A DNA stretch of 40,963 nucleotides from Beroe ovata (Eukaryota; Ctenophora; Nuda; Beroida; Beroidae): positions 18,490-59,452 of the forward strand of contig CAMPET010000195.1 of NCBI GenBank assembly GCA_946803715.1. The letters run 5' to 3'. Below are positions 28,042 to 38,639 of the stretch, one piece after another. The notes under the pieces are model-generated. The model had not been told where the DNA came from and searched no databases. It saw only the letters and a list, made by a program, of their open reading frames with translations. The translations under genes were made by a program, and so were the position numbers. Position 1 is the first letter of the stretch; each line of letters begins with the position of its first letter.

Positions 28042-31000
28042 TCAAGTTAGCTCAGTGTAGGGAGGAGGCTCGTCATGACTCAGATTAATCGGTCCCTCGT
28101 CGCTTGTTTCCGAGGGTGCTGGGGATACTATCATGTCTCCCTCCAAGGTGGAATGGGTGCGACGTCGGCAAGAGATGAAATCCATGGCTGAAATGAGTAT
28201 CATCCGTACAAAATATATAGCTGGGGCAAAGAAGCAGAAATAAACCATTATGAGTTATGACTTTCGCAAGGAATTTTCGGCTTAGAACGAGATGATGTGA
28301 GCAATATTTACCAATGACAATAATGAGTATTCCACAGACAGCCAGCATAACGTACACACAGTATCCAAACTGCATCTGGGCCCCAAGTGTTGCTTTGCCT
28401 CGAGTAAAACCGTATATGAACCAGAACCACATGACCAGCGCCCCAACATTCAATACAACTGAAATCAAAATCGTCATAGGAATGTTGGATAGAATCAGGC
28501 AACAAGATTGAGGTACGGATGTCTCAGCTAAGCTAATTCGATCATGCGCGCGCACAATCAAATGCGCGCCATTTTGCGCATTAGGTGTCGGAACGAAATA
28601 ACCGCGCATTCCTGACAAACACGGGAATAATAACATTACTCGACTCAAAGATCATTCAAGTGAGGGAGTGATGTCAAATACACAATACACTCCTTGCGGA
28701 GTTACATTAAACCACTTCACTCTCAATAGACATTTTACTAGATACAAATTCTTTAAATATTTGTTGTAGGATTGAGCTAAAAACAGTAATTTGAGACCGA
28801 AATCCACTAAAGAACTCACCATATATTAACTTTAAATGAGAGTAGGGTATGGTAATTACAACTTTGCAAGATATTGTGGATGAAACGGCTTTTACCTGCA
28901 AGTACATTGAGTAAAGCAGCTCCCTTGTACCGTTTAGCAGGGCGGCAGTGAGTACTGGAAAATATCTGAGGAAGAATGTGTCAAGAACACACACTTTCGT
29001 ACAAGACCTGCACATAAGGTACTGAGTACAAGACGTGTACATTAGGTACTGAGTACAAGACGTGCACATGAGGTACTGAGTACAAGACGTGCACATTAGG
29101 TACTGAGTACAAGATGTGCACATTAGGTACTGAGTACAAGATGTGCACATGAGGTACTGAGTACAAGACGTGCACATTAGGTACTGAGTACAAGACGTGC
29201 ACATTAGGTACTGAGTACAAGACGTGTACATTAGGTACTTAGTACAAGACGTGCACATGAGGTACTGAGTGAGACCTTGAGTCCACAATTTACAGTTTCT
29301 GAGGGGACGAATTGAGCTATGACTGCTGTATATGCTCAGATAGGCTACTACCTAGGTTACACTATCATGTGTACCGATTTGTGTGTTTATGGTTCATCAC
29401 TTTACCAGATGTTACTGTTATCAGAAATGTTTTGTGTGTTAGTGTATTGTATTAAGTTGCGTTAAAGTTGTTGTTCGAATAGAGTGTGCAGGATGGATTT
29501 CCATCCAAATGATCTGCACTTTGCATGACAAAGTGAGGAAAGCGACAGTTACTTCGCAACAGCTCGCAAGTGCAATATTCTAGAAAGTTGTAGTGCTGGA
29601 ATGTGTTCAACGGATATAGATTTCATTAAAAGTCATATTTCATGAAAAACAGATCATACATAACAACATTATCATGATTATGAAGAAATGTGTTATGTAC
29701 ATGAGTATGGGTATAAATATAGAAATTGTATGATCAGAGTGCGACTTTATTTCTATACCTTCATGAGTCCAGCAGTTAGGGACGCACAGACTGACATGAG
29801 CAACAGACTAGCTACTACCCTAGTTTTCCTTGCTTCACTCTCACTGATGTCTTCAAACAGGGTGCTATCTGCGATAATAGTTATTAACATCGAGCAATAA
29901 CCATATGATGATGAGACACCACAGTAATGATAACAGTGTTAATAGTAACGAAAAGCAACACGGATAACAACTATGAAGTGGTTCACAACAACACTTACTT
30001 TCCTACTAACAGCACTATAACAACACAACATGTCACATTGTGTTGTTTGCACTAACAACACAGCACTAACAACACAGCACTAATAACACAACATCTCACA
30101 TTGTGTTGTTTGTGTTACTGCACTAACAATACAGCACTAACAGTGCTATAACAACACAATAACTCAAAGAACAAGACATCCCACAGAACGACACAATATC
30201 TCACAGAACAACATAACATCTCACAGAACAACACAACACTAACAACACAATATCACACGGAACAACACAACACTAGCAACACAACATCTCACAGAACGAC
30301 ACAACACTAACAACACAACATCTCACAGAACAACAAAACATGTCACAGAACAACACAACAATACAACATCTCACAGAACAACACAACATCTCACATGCTC
30401 CACGGGAGGTGGAAAACAGTCCCAGAAACAAAGTTCTGATATCATCTGGTCCGATGTAGTCCCCTATCTTCGGTTGGTAACGGTGATTGGGCAGCTGAAA
30501 AAGCGAGAGAGATAGTTACACTTTCTGTGGAAACACTCTTCAAATATTGGAAACTCGCAAAGTGAGTTTTGGTAATCATGTCATGGGTGATCCACTATCG
30601 TTAAATATCAGTTGCGAGAGATGTAATGATTCATTGAGGTTCCGGAAATGGTTATTAAGATTCAAATGATGCAGCATTACCGTAAGACAAGCCCAGTGGT
30701 TGAAGCAGATGATAGTTCCTAGTACGAAGGAACAAAGAAGGGATAGCAGTGCTATGCTCCTTTTCTTGTAGTACCTGTAGTAATTAGTTAATTAGTTAAT
30801 TAGGTAAAGCAGCCTTTGGATCTGTAAGTAATTCACTTTCAATCAATTTAATGGATGTAATGCATCCTGTTCAGTACATACACAATATTTACTCATCACA
30901 GAACATAAAATTATAACTCTATTATACACGTCTTTGTTTGAGTAAACATCAAATTGTATGATTGTATCTGTAGGTACACGAGCCTTATCATTAGCCTAGG

Positions 31001-31317
31001 TATACACGATATCCGAGAATACCCTACCAAAACAAGCGTGTACTGGTATGATAGAGCGCTCTAGAGCAGAAGTATTTTCACTATATGATTGATCAGTGAT
31101 CACGAGAGACAGTTCAAACCTGATGTGATATATCTACCCACAATACTTGGTAAGATGTCTAACTAGTCGTGACATCACGGGTGCAACAAACATATCACAG
31201 TTGATGACAGAAATGATGGCTGCCAAATTGTTCACGGTAAAATCAAACATTTTCAACAACAAAAAACGTGAGTAGGTAATTTTACCGGTTAACTCACTTC
31301 AGCAGCTCGTACTCCAT
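28042..31317 (-). CDS. Four-TM claudin/PMP22-like membrane protein with C-terminal PPPY motif
   Basis: Seven minus-strand exons, in transcript order: 31317-31298, 30774-30681, 30494-30395, 29868-29759, 28965-28896, 28458-28312 and 28220-28042. All borders are GT-AG and the phases chain without a break to 239 residues. Four hydrophobic helices are visible: SIALLSLLCSFVLGTIICF, RVVASLLLMSVCASLTAGL, GAALLNVLAVVLNVGALVMW and YCVYVMLAVCGILIIVIAIY. The last two are completed only across splice junctions, which supports the model. The topology (short N-terminus MEYELLKYYKK, a long first extracellular loop of about 45 residues starting with Trp, short second loop, cytoplasmic tail) is that of claudin/PMP22/EMP tetraspans. 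The W-GLW-C-C claudin signature is not complete, so the exact family is uncertain. The tail ends DEPPPYTELT; PPPY is a typical ligand for WW-domain ubiquitin ligases. Confidence 0.7.
28999..29270. repeat. 27-bp minisatellite, about ten copies
   Basis: The unit is close to GTACTGAGTACAAGACGTGC plus ACATTAG, repeated about ten times with small changes (CATTAG/CATGAG/CATAAG). Because 27 is a multiple of three, the array stays open in more than one minus-strand frame and gives false 9-residue repeat peptides. It lies in the fourth intron of the claudin-like gene, just upstream (in transcript sense) of the 28965-28896 exon. Confidence 0.9.
29990..30394. repeat. AACAACACA-rich low-complexity tract
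   Basis: Irregular tandem copies of words such as ACAACACAACATCTCACAGA cover about 400 bp of the third intron of the claudin-like gene. The tract ends immediately at the 30395 exon border, so the TCTCAC of one repeat unit supplies the donor of that exon (GTGAGA on the minus strand). Confidence 0.8.
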
Positions 31318-31349
31318 GTCACTTGTGCTGCGACTGTCTGTTATCGATA

Positions 31350-32553
31350 CTGTAGTCAGAGTAGTTATGAGGGGTAACTTCAGACGGCGCACATCTTTGT
31401 GTTCAACTCACAATCCTGTACTTCAATTGTGACATACTATGGGGGCTGTCATTTCATTTCTTCATTTAGGTAGTTGATTCTACGTACGATGGTTCTTATC
31501 TATGGACACAGAAACTGTCTTGTTTAATGATATAATGAGAGAATGCAGGAATTTGTAAGATCAGGAACAAATTCACTGCCCCCTCGAATTGATGTCCGTT
31601 TCTGATTCTCTACCCTCTACACAATCACTCAGTCACCGTGGTTACAGTCAGCCCCCCTGGGGTCACAAGCTCCATTAGATCAAGTTAACAAGCGTCATCC
31701 AGACTGTATGATATTGAGATGAATCACATTATCACAACACTGATACCACACATCATCTATTCTCCCAATGTCAGATGTTTTACCCCGAGGTAGAAGCCAA
31801 AACTTGCAAATTAATCTGTGATACAGTATTTTCAATCAGGGTTCTCCCCTTTTCGCAACGCATGCGCGCGGGAAGTTTTGTAAGAAACCTGTCGCCTCAT
31901 TTATACTCGACAGTCGTATCTGGTACGATATCCGGTGCAACAGATTATATACGAAAAACCGGAATAGAAAGGTAAATGTTTAAAATCCGTTTCGTCACTT
32001 TGATATATGTATTTATGGTAACACCATTGAGCAGATGTATGTTTATCTCAACAAGTTAAACTTGCTGTTTATCACGGCGCCGTGGTGTCAATCGCAATTT
32101 ACAGGTTGTCAGGGGAGCGGTTATCCCTCTCGGCATGCTTGTGGTTTCCGTGTAATATGGTTTCACTCTGTGTCATGATGTGCGGTATATTGATATCACG
32201 CTGGGTATGATGTGTGTGTCTGTGTGTGATAACGCGTGTCAATCACGCATTGTCACACAGTGTGTGACACAGGTTATGTTACATGCAATCACTCATCAGG
32301 GGGATTATACACGGGGATATGACGTTATACGGGAACTAAGATAAGGCGTGACAATTGGAGATAGGTTGGAAGCGGCCGTTCTTGACTTTATCCTGTATCG
32401 AACGAATCGTGCTATTCAGAAACAGACGTTCTCTTGTTAAACGGAGAAATTGAAAATCAAGAAATGTTCAGGTGATCGAATGATTTATCACACTCTGACT
32501 GGACTATAGTCTGGAAACGAAGCTAAGTAGCGTAGCATCTAAATCGAGACATC
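31350..32553. other. Region between the claudin-like gene start and the RNase P subunit gene end
   Basis: Mostly unassigned. It should include the promoter of the minus-strand claudin-like gene. GTGT-rich sequence with TGTCACACAGTGTGTGACA, an inverted repeat, lies near 32250-32271. One plus-strand candidate exon (31862-31971) is listed separately. Confidence 0.5.
31862..31971 (+). CDS. Candidate first exon of an unrecognised gene (low confidence)
   Basis: A 36-codon frame from ATG at 31862 to a GTAAAT donor at 31972 encodes MRAGSFVRNLSPHLYSTVVS followed by GTISGATDYIRKTGIE. The pattern faintly recalls the N-terminus of Mpv17/PXMP2 peroxisomal or mitochondrial membrane proteins. However, the family's hallmark downstream segment (an R...M..G...GP..H.WY block) is not found in the following sequence, so the assignment is weak. 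A possible second exon at 32105 runs open for about 33 codons without recognisable motif. Confidence 0.2.
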
Positions 32554-33084
32554 TCATGTTGCCCCAAACACTGGACACTTCTCAATCTTCAGCTCCTGCA
32601 TCCCGAGTTTTAAACTCTTATACCACCCACAAACTCGACAAGTTACCACCCTGGAAGGGAGGTTACCACCCTTCCTACTCCGTATCCGAACAGTGGCACT
32701 GATACCAGGTACCAGGAGGGTGGTACACTTGGCGCACATCGTGTGGTTCAGCGCGGGTGTGTAACGGGACGAGTGTTTCCGACGTGATCGGGCAGCACTG
32801 CTCGTCATACCCTGGGAAATGGACGTGGTCGGGGCGTGGTGTGCACTGGATACCAGATAGTGCATTGTCAAGAGGGGAGTTCGGTTCTTCAAGCCGATAA
32901 ACCGATCATTCGACGTATGCTCTTTCTTTTGCTTTCCTCTGGGTCCTGCTCCCAAAACGTCGGTTCTACTTTTAGAAACATTATCAACCTCTTGTTTATT
33001 GTGCTCATCCCTCTGAGAAACTTGTCTGCTTGATTCTGTTGAGCAGGTGCTTTGCTTAACAGCATGTTCTTCACTCACGGACAT
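32554..33084 (-). CDS. Rpr2/Rpp21/SNM1-type RNase P/MRP subunit candidate
   Basis: A single-exon frame of 176 residues. The C-terminal half has TMCAKCTTLLVPGISATVRI then SRVVTCRVCGWYKSLKL. Cys117/120 and Cys149/152 form the zinc-binding CxxC...CxxC pair, and LVPG...vRir between them is typical of the Rpr2/Rpp21/SNM1 family (human RPP21 has CRGCSSLLVPG...TCLTC). The helical MHYLVSSAHH segment upstream resembles the LYQAA helix of the family. Such subunits act in nuclear RNase P or RNase MRP, processing precursor tRNA or rRNA. The first ~70 residues are charged, Ser-rich and unrecognised, longer than usual, so the true start may be further in. It is transcribed in the same direction as TMEM260 and the claudin-like gene. 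Confidence 0.6.
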   Translation of the reverse strand: MSVSEEHAVKQSTCSTESSRQVSQRDEHNKQEVDNVSKSRTDVLGAGPRGKQKKEHTSNDRFIGLKNRTPLLTMHYLVSSAHHAPTTSISQGMTSSAARSRRKHSSRYTPALNHTMCAKCTTLLVPGISATVRIRSRKGGNLPSRVVTCRVCGWYKSLKLGMQELKIEKCPVFGAT

Positions 33085-33811
33085 TGCAACGATTATTGAT
33101 ACCGGTAACTCCTACAATCTTCACCATTGTACAGTACACATGTCTACCTGGAGCGTTGAGAGAAGGTAGCAGTGATATTGATAGTCCATGCAGAAAAGCC
33201 ACGGCCCACGGTTTAGAATAAATAAGGTTTTTTCAAGAATGTGAGAAAATGAAAAGCATAAATCCTAAGTACGAAGCTAACCACACATGCGCGTTAATAA
33301 CTGCAGTTCCCAAGAGAATCATTTTAAAATTTCTATATAATTTACAAACTTACAATTACCAACCCATGATATTGTAGTCACATTGATTATTTTGATTTCT
33401 TATGTCAAGGTAAACACCATTGAGACGCTGTACACCCATATTTTGCAAAATAGAATTATCTAAGAAACTATACAATACGAGAAATTGAAATAATAAACAA
33501 AAAACCTAAAATTGAAACCTATTGACTTTTTTCATTATTTACACGAATACAGCTACAAAAAATACCATACGAAGCTACGAAAAACACTTAACTAAATAAG
33601 TTCTCAAAAGGTAAAATCAAACTCGACTAAAACTTTCAAACTTTGTTTAACTGGAATTGCTAGGTATCTGCTACAGTTTGGAGTATAATATACCCCAATA
33701 TACTCAGCATATAACCTATCGTAGTTCAGACCATGAGCTTTAAACCATGAGCTTTAAACAGTGAGCTTCAAACCATGAGTTCTACCGCGGACCGCCTAAC
33801 TCCCGGGGCTA
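33085..33811. other. Spacer between TMEM260 stop and the RNase P subunit gene
   Basis: AT-rich, no coding exon seen. A 14-bp-period repeat of the word CCATGAGCTTTAAA lies at about 33731-33780, directly beside the TMEM260 3' end. Confidence 0.5.
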
Positions 33812-36549
33812 TTATATCGTGAATTTGACCTCATTGAATGATTTGTGAGTGAGTGAGCTCCGCAACTCTCTAACCAGTGCCATTTCTTCTGGAATACGGT
33901 GGACAGACGCCCACTCTAAGAATATGTTCCAGTACTTCCTAACGCACTTCTCCAGGACTATCAACGAGTCGGGTGATTCATTTGCTTCTCTCCTCTGTGT
34001 TGAGAGAATGTAAAGAGAGAGAAGATAACTACCGGCCAATTTCATTCCAGAAATTCACCATTCACTATTCAGACACACAGAATTTGGTAAAATGTGACAA
34101 GAGATTATTATTATACATACCATGGTGTGAAGAATCATACAGAAGTGTCCTCTGTTTTTAGCAATGCTGGAGTAGACAAGTTTCCATACACTCTCATCCA
34201 ACTTGCCCTCTCTTATAGCAGTATCAATCTGTTCCGTAGCTTGCTCTATCAGTGCTAGTCCATGCTCAAGTGCATACCTGAAATATGGAGTGGTATCATT
34301 TCAGATACCTTTGACTCGAGATACCTTTTGAGCATTGAGTGTAGTAATTCATTATCCATAGCAGTTTTTGTACTTTGCAGTACTGCAATCAGATAGTAAG
34401 ATAGTTATAAGTTAGGTAATAGGTAACTACTCGTTAGGTATAAGTTGACCTTAGCAAGATGCTCAATAATATCAAGTTGATTTTCGAGTAGGTGTGATTA
34501 ATCTATGTATGTTGGATAGAACCGTATCGTGAAGTCAATTGTCACTACCTCCTATTTCCAGTGTGATGGGTTCGGGTCGCCGTGAACCACAGGAACACAG
34601 CTTTCTCGGGCAGGTTCTGCAGATATGTCGACATCAGGGTGTACTCCCACGTCCTTTCTTCGTATACCTTCAAATCGGGCATCGGCCACTCAAACAGCAC
34701 TAAATCTGGTGTCGACTGCAATGCCTGGGTAATACAGAGTACAGGGAAGAGTTTATAATGAGTGTAGGGGGCGATTCACGAAGTTTTTTACATTCGATCA
34801 ATGCAACAGAATGAACGGTGAATACTGTACCTCAACAGGATTATTAATATCCGACATCCGTGTGAACTGCTTGCACGTTCTAAATGGAATCGAAAGATAG
34901 GAATCTTCGTGATCTCGGTTTTCATGAGCACCGAGATTGTTACAGACAAAAATAGGGAATTTGTCGATATTAGCGTCCAGGAATATTTTGATGTTGTACT
35001 GTCCCTTTTCCAGTTGGTCTGTTTTGTAGGGCCTCAACACTCCTGGAATGGTGACGTTGGCAAAAACAGTCGGACCAAGGACATCACCAAACCACTCCGC
35101 CCTCATAAACTGGAGGTCCATGACTTTGACATCTGGTCGGATCTGCTCACAGATTGTGTGGTATCTGAATACGTTGGTCGGTAGATCGCCCCCACTCAAC
35201 ATTATACTGTTCTCAGGGAGGTGGGGGAGGATACTCTGAGCATAGTGATAAGCATAGTAATTATCGGATTCATCATTCCCACCGTAGTTTCGTCTGATCT
35301 GAACTGATATGAGCAGCAGGGCTAGGGATACTTGTAGGTATTTGTTGTTGAGTACTCCATGAGTACGAGCAGCTAAAGATGCAACTACTTTACATAATGC
35401 AACTCCCGCTAGAATCATTAGTCCTATTGAGGGCTGCATCCAGAATCTCTCTAATACACCCCTATCGAGGCCAGTGTCCGTGGTGTCGATGTTTGCCAGT
35501 GAACAAAATACAGCGAAATAACACCCCATCATTAACATTATAATTGTTACTGATCGTCTGAATGTCTGAGAAAAGTTGCACTGAAATACAATATAATAGA
35601 CAAGAACTATGTTTAGTAACCAAGGAATTGCAGTCAATTCTGATGTTGAGTCTTTGACAAAGGCAAAGAAGTTAGTGACAAATGTTCCCTTGGTATCCCT
35701 GGCAACGAGCTTGAAGGAACTGCCATACTCAAGTCGTAACATGTGTTTTAAAAAATTCTGAATAGTGCTGAAGTCACCCCAAGTAACTCTGGGAGTGAAG
35801 AAAAAGTGTGAAAGTGGCATCTGCAAATACCACAAAAGTCCACATATCCCATGCAAAGCTACAATGACTGTCGTTCGAAGGGATTGTCTCTCTAAGATGA
35901 GTAGTCTATAAGCTACCCTCAGGGCCAAGGGGAAAATAAACAAAACAGAGGTATGCTGATTTGATAATGAAAGTCCACATACCAATGCCGATAGTTTTGC
36001 TTCTGCAACCATCCTTTCGCTTTTTGCTTGTTCAAAGTAGAAAGCACGAATGGCAATCATGGAACAGAGAAAGTTGTTGAGACTGAATATTTCTCCTTGA
36101 ATGGACCACATCCAAAATAATCTAGAAAATCCGACCCACCCAGCTGTAAGAAGTCCTGCAGCACAATTCCTTCCAATTCTAGTAACGGCATAGTAGACAG
36201 TCAGATTGAAAAGGGCCCCAAAGAAAACTGAAAGAAGGTTCACCCTCCAGGCAGGATTTCCGAAAGGGATAATGTTCATTATAAGGTAGGTAAATGTGGT
36301 GAACATAGGGTACCCCGGAGGATGTGAAACTCCAAAGTCAATCCCAGTCACAATAAACTCTCCTGAGTCTCCCATAGGAAGGCCAGGGAACATTGTAAAA
36401 TAGTAAATCACACAGGATAAGGAAAAGATGAACAAGGCCCCTAATTTCACTTCACATTCTGTAAATGCAGATTCCTCATCTTCCTCAACAATGGTTTCTT
36501 TCCTCAGTTGTTTGGTGATCTTTTTCTGTTTCTTATCTTTTATTTTCAT
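33812..36549 (-). CDS. TMEM260: TMEM260, protein O-mannosyltransferase (DUF2723 family)
   Basis: Four minus-strand exons, 36549-34831, 34724-34549, 34277-34121 and 33994-33812 (TAA), in phase, give 744 residues (human about 707). A Lys-rich cytoplasmic N-terminus is followed by a TM helix and the DUF2723/GT-C-type luminal motif GLPMGDSGEF (GDSGE at residues 60-64) and GVSHPPGYPMF (HPPGYP at 76-81), then PFGNPAWRVNLLS. About ten hydrophobic helices follow to about residue 420, then a soluble luminal part containing SGGDLPTNVFRYH and RPDVKVMDLQ. The last three exons add the helical C-terminal repeat-like region, for example AKNRGHFCMILHTM. Human TMEM260 resides in the ER and O-mannosylates IPT/TIG domains of plexins and receptor kinases such as MET and RON. 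A strong acceptor (TTTTCTCTTACTTCTAG on the minus strand) ends 9 nt before the ATG. PGAP2 ends about 130 bp upstream on the same strand. Confidence 0.93.
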
Positions 36550-36676
36550 CCCGACCCTCTAGAAGTAAGAGAAAATTTGACACTCATGGATAAAGTACTT
36601 TACTTAAAACTCTTAATCTGATAAGGTGCTACCTTATAGGTGGGCAAGTATAACATCAAGAAAAACAGATTTCGAG

Positions 36677-37565
36677 CTATTCAATTGATAAGGTATAAAG
36701 TTTCCAGCTGACACTATCATTTTGAAACCAAAACATAATATTTATAGAAATCATTATCAATTCTAAAAGTCCAAAAATGCTATAAATACCAGGCCAGCAA
36801 TAATTATCGTGTATCAAGTAAGTAATGAAGCACCCTAAGAATGTAAAAATATATACAGTTGGATAGTAACTAGCTTTTGGACATGCTTCTCCTGATCCTG
36901 TGATACCATGCTTCATGAAGCGAGATACAATGAAAATGTTCATTGTAGAGAAGAGGAAGAATAAGCAAAAACCAAAAGCATGTATATGAAATATCTCCGT
37001 AGAAGAAAACATTGTCAACAGGAATAAACCTGAAAGTATTTGCGTATTATCAGAAGATTCTGAACATCACAATAGGGATGACTAAGTGTTCCATATACTA
37101 AGCTTACCAATTATCTCAATGACACGCATCCATGATAACAGATTCACAGTAAATGGCCGTTTGTTGAATCTTCTGAGAATCTCAGCAAACATCCATACAG
37201 AAAATAGCCTTGTTACACATGACACTCCAACCAAAAGTCTCCATATATACCTGTGTTTTACATAGGATTCACATAAGGATAATATTCTATCTATCATCTG
37301 GTAAATGGTAAATGGGATGTATAGACATAATGCATGTAACATGCACTAATTCTAATAAAGCAGGCTTAACAACAGACCTTTGGGGAGTATAGTTACCAAT
37401 GGTAGATGAAAATGATGGAAGCATATTCCACACATCACAATGTGTGTCTGTGGCATCCTTATATTCATATACAATTGTGATTCCATAGCAAAGCAAAGCA
37501 GCAAGTGAGGAAATATGAACACATACACAGCTCACTATAGATAAGGGTATCTCCAACAGTGCCAT
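36677..37565 (-). CDS. PGAP2: PGAP2, GPI-anchor lipid-remodelling protein (FRAG1/CWH43-N family)
   Basis: Three minus-strand exons, 37565-37378, 37250-37108 and 37029-36677 (TAG), in phase, give 227 residues (human about 254). The luminal signature DATDTHCDVWNMLPSFSSTI followed by GNYTPQRYIWRLLVG matches PGAP2 (THCGVPNYLPSVSSAIG...PQRYVWR). Further matches are the STEIFHIHAFGFCLFFL segment, and NYCWPGIYSIFGLLELIMI, corresponding to human MYCEAGVYTIFAILEYTVV. There are five or six hydrophobic helices. PGAP2 acts in the Golgi in fatty-acid remodelling of GPI anchors, at the reacylation step that yields saturated chains. The window also holds TMEM260 immediately downstream in the same orientation. 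An acceptor-like GTATTTCCAG ends 37 nt before the ATG. Confidence 0.92.
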
Positions 37566-37602
37566 TTACAAGTCATATAAATAGTTTCTTAGGCAAACCA
37601 CA

Positions 37603-37987
37603 CTGGAAATACATATCTACAAGAATGGTTGAATTGATGAGATTGGGAGAATGGAATACATGTAATTTATCAACATGAGAAATGCTCATAACACCACTAA
37701 TCCTCCTATTTCTAATCAAAGTTGCCAAGAGATCCCTCTTTCACAAACCATCAACATGATCACAGCGGATTATAATGTCTTCATCTTTGTTAGAAGAGGT
37801 TTACTTCCATTCTATTTCTAACAGCTGTACAGCCGATGATAGAAATTGAATCATTCCCACCAAAATAGAATTAACAGGATCACAAGCAAAAAGTACTCTA
37901 TTTTCTGACAAGATGTTGTTCTCACGTTGGGTGACCATGACCAGATGACCCAACTTGAACTTGCCGTAACGAAACAGGTTTGCCGCC
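37603..37987. other. PGAP2 upstream region
   Basis: No coding exon is seen. It should contain the PGAP2 promoter or outron. No distinctive motif is visible before the palindrome at 37988. Confidence 0.45.
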
Positions 37988-38131
37988 TGCCGGATGTTAT
38001 GTTATCTGTGATCCACTGTTTCTTGCGCGCGGCGCGCGCGCGTGCATGTCGAAGACCGGAACATGCCTTCGATGAAGGCGCACGCGCCGCGCGCAAGAAA
38101 CAGCTTGGACAGATAAATATAACATCCGGCA
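37988..38131. mobile_element. 144-bp GC-rich foldback element with about 50-bp inverted arms
   Basis: The left arm starts TGCCGGATGTTATGTTATCTG and continues to CTGTTTCTTGCGCGCGGCGCG. The right arm, read on the other strand, is TGCCGGATGTTATATTTATC continuing to CTGTTTCTTGCGCGCGGCG. The central loop contains a second small hairpin (TCGAAG...CTTCGA). It is non-coding, with some mismatches between arms, like a miniature inverted-repeat element. Its end word matches the repeats at 19.66 and 19.96 kb. Confidence 0.75.
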
Positions 38132-38228
38132 AAAACAGGTCAGATAACGTTTGACAAATTCTCTGGCATGGCGCGGGCGTTGAATTGTTATTTTTCGCGC
38201 GCGCGCGTCTTCATCGTTCATGAAGGCG

Positions 38229-38529
38229 CTTGTCGATCGATGATATATAAATAGACCCTGTTGAGAATTTCGTTTTGCACGCGCGCTTCGCGCGGCGCAA
38301 GCGAAGCTTAATTTTCTCAGCTACGCGACTTGCATAATTAATCGCAGCTTGCATCAGCTGTCTAACATCGCCATTGTCAGATTTTATCTGACCTCTGTCT
38401 CTCGCAAGAAACAGGTCAGGCAATTGTCGGGCGATGCCAGACCGCTGATGCAAGCTTATTCTCTGTCTGAGAATAAGTTTGCGCGCGCGCAACGAAATTC
38501 TCGACAGAGTCTATCATAGTTCGACAAGT
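38229..38529. mobile_element. About 300-bp MITE-like element with about 50-bp terminal inverted repeats
   Basis: The left end is CTTGTCGATCGATGATATAT, followed by GACCCTGTTGAGAATTTCGTT and GCGCGC. The right end is GCGCGCAACGAAATTCTCGACAG followed in inverse by TCTATCATAGTTCGACAAG. The ends are thus inverted versions of one another and match the repeat at 19.2 kb. The interior is non-coding and has AAGCTTGCAT-like palindromic words. Confidence 0.7.
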
Positions 38530-38639
38530 CAGGTAACATCTGACAATCCTGCCCCACTTTGATTACCTAGATACCTATTACCATCTATGGTAGGCCGGTA
38601 GGGCTCCTAGGTCCAAGCTTCAAGTTAACTAGACATCCT

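Noticed and set aside
28999-29270. CRISPR-like array of 27-bp repeats
   Set aside because: There are no unique spacers between units. It is an intronic minisatellite.
28707-29288. A 193-codon minus-strand frame with repeated 9-residue units
   Set aside because: It is the read-through of a 27-bp minisatellite, which stays open in several frames. There is no domain, and part of it overlaps a real short exon in another frame.
31862-32200. Mpv17-like gene on the plus strand
   Set aside because: Only a weak N-terminal resemblance. The conserved downstream Mpv17 block could not be found, so it is kept only as a low-confidence candidate exon.
34909-35239. Plus-strand frames antisense to TMEM260
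   Set aside because: They are shadows of the TMEM260 coding exon, which has clear family motifs on the minus strand.
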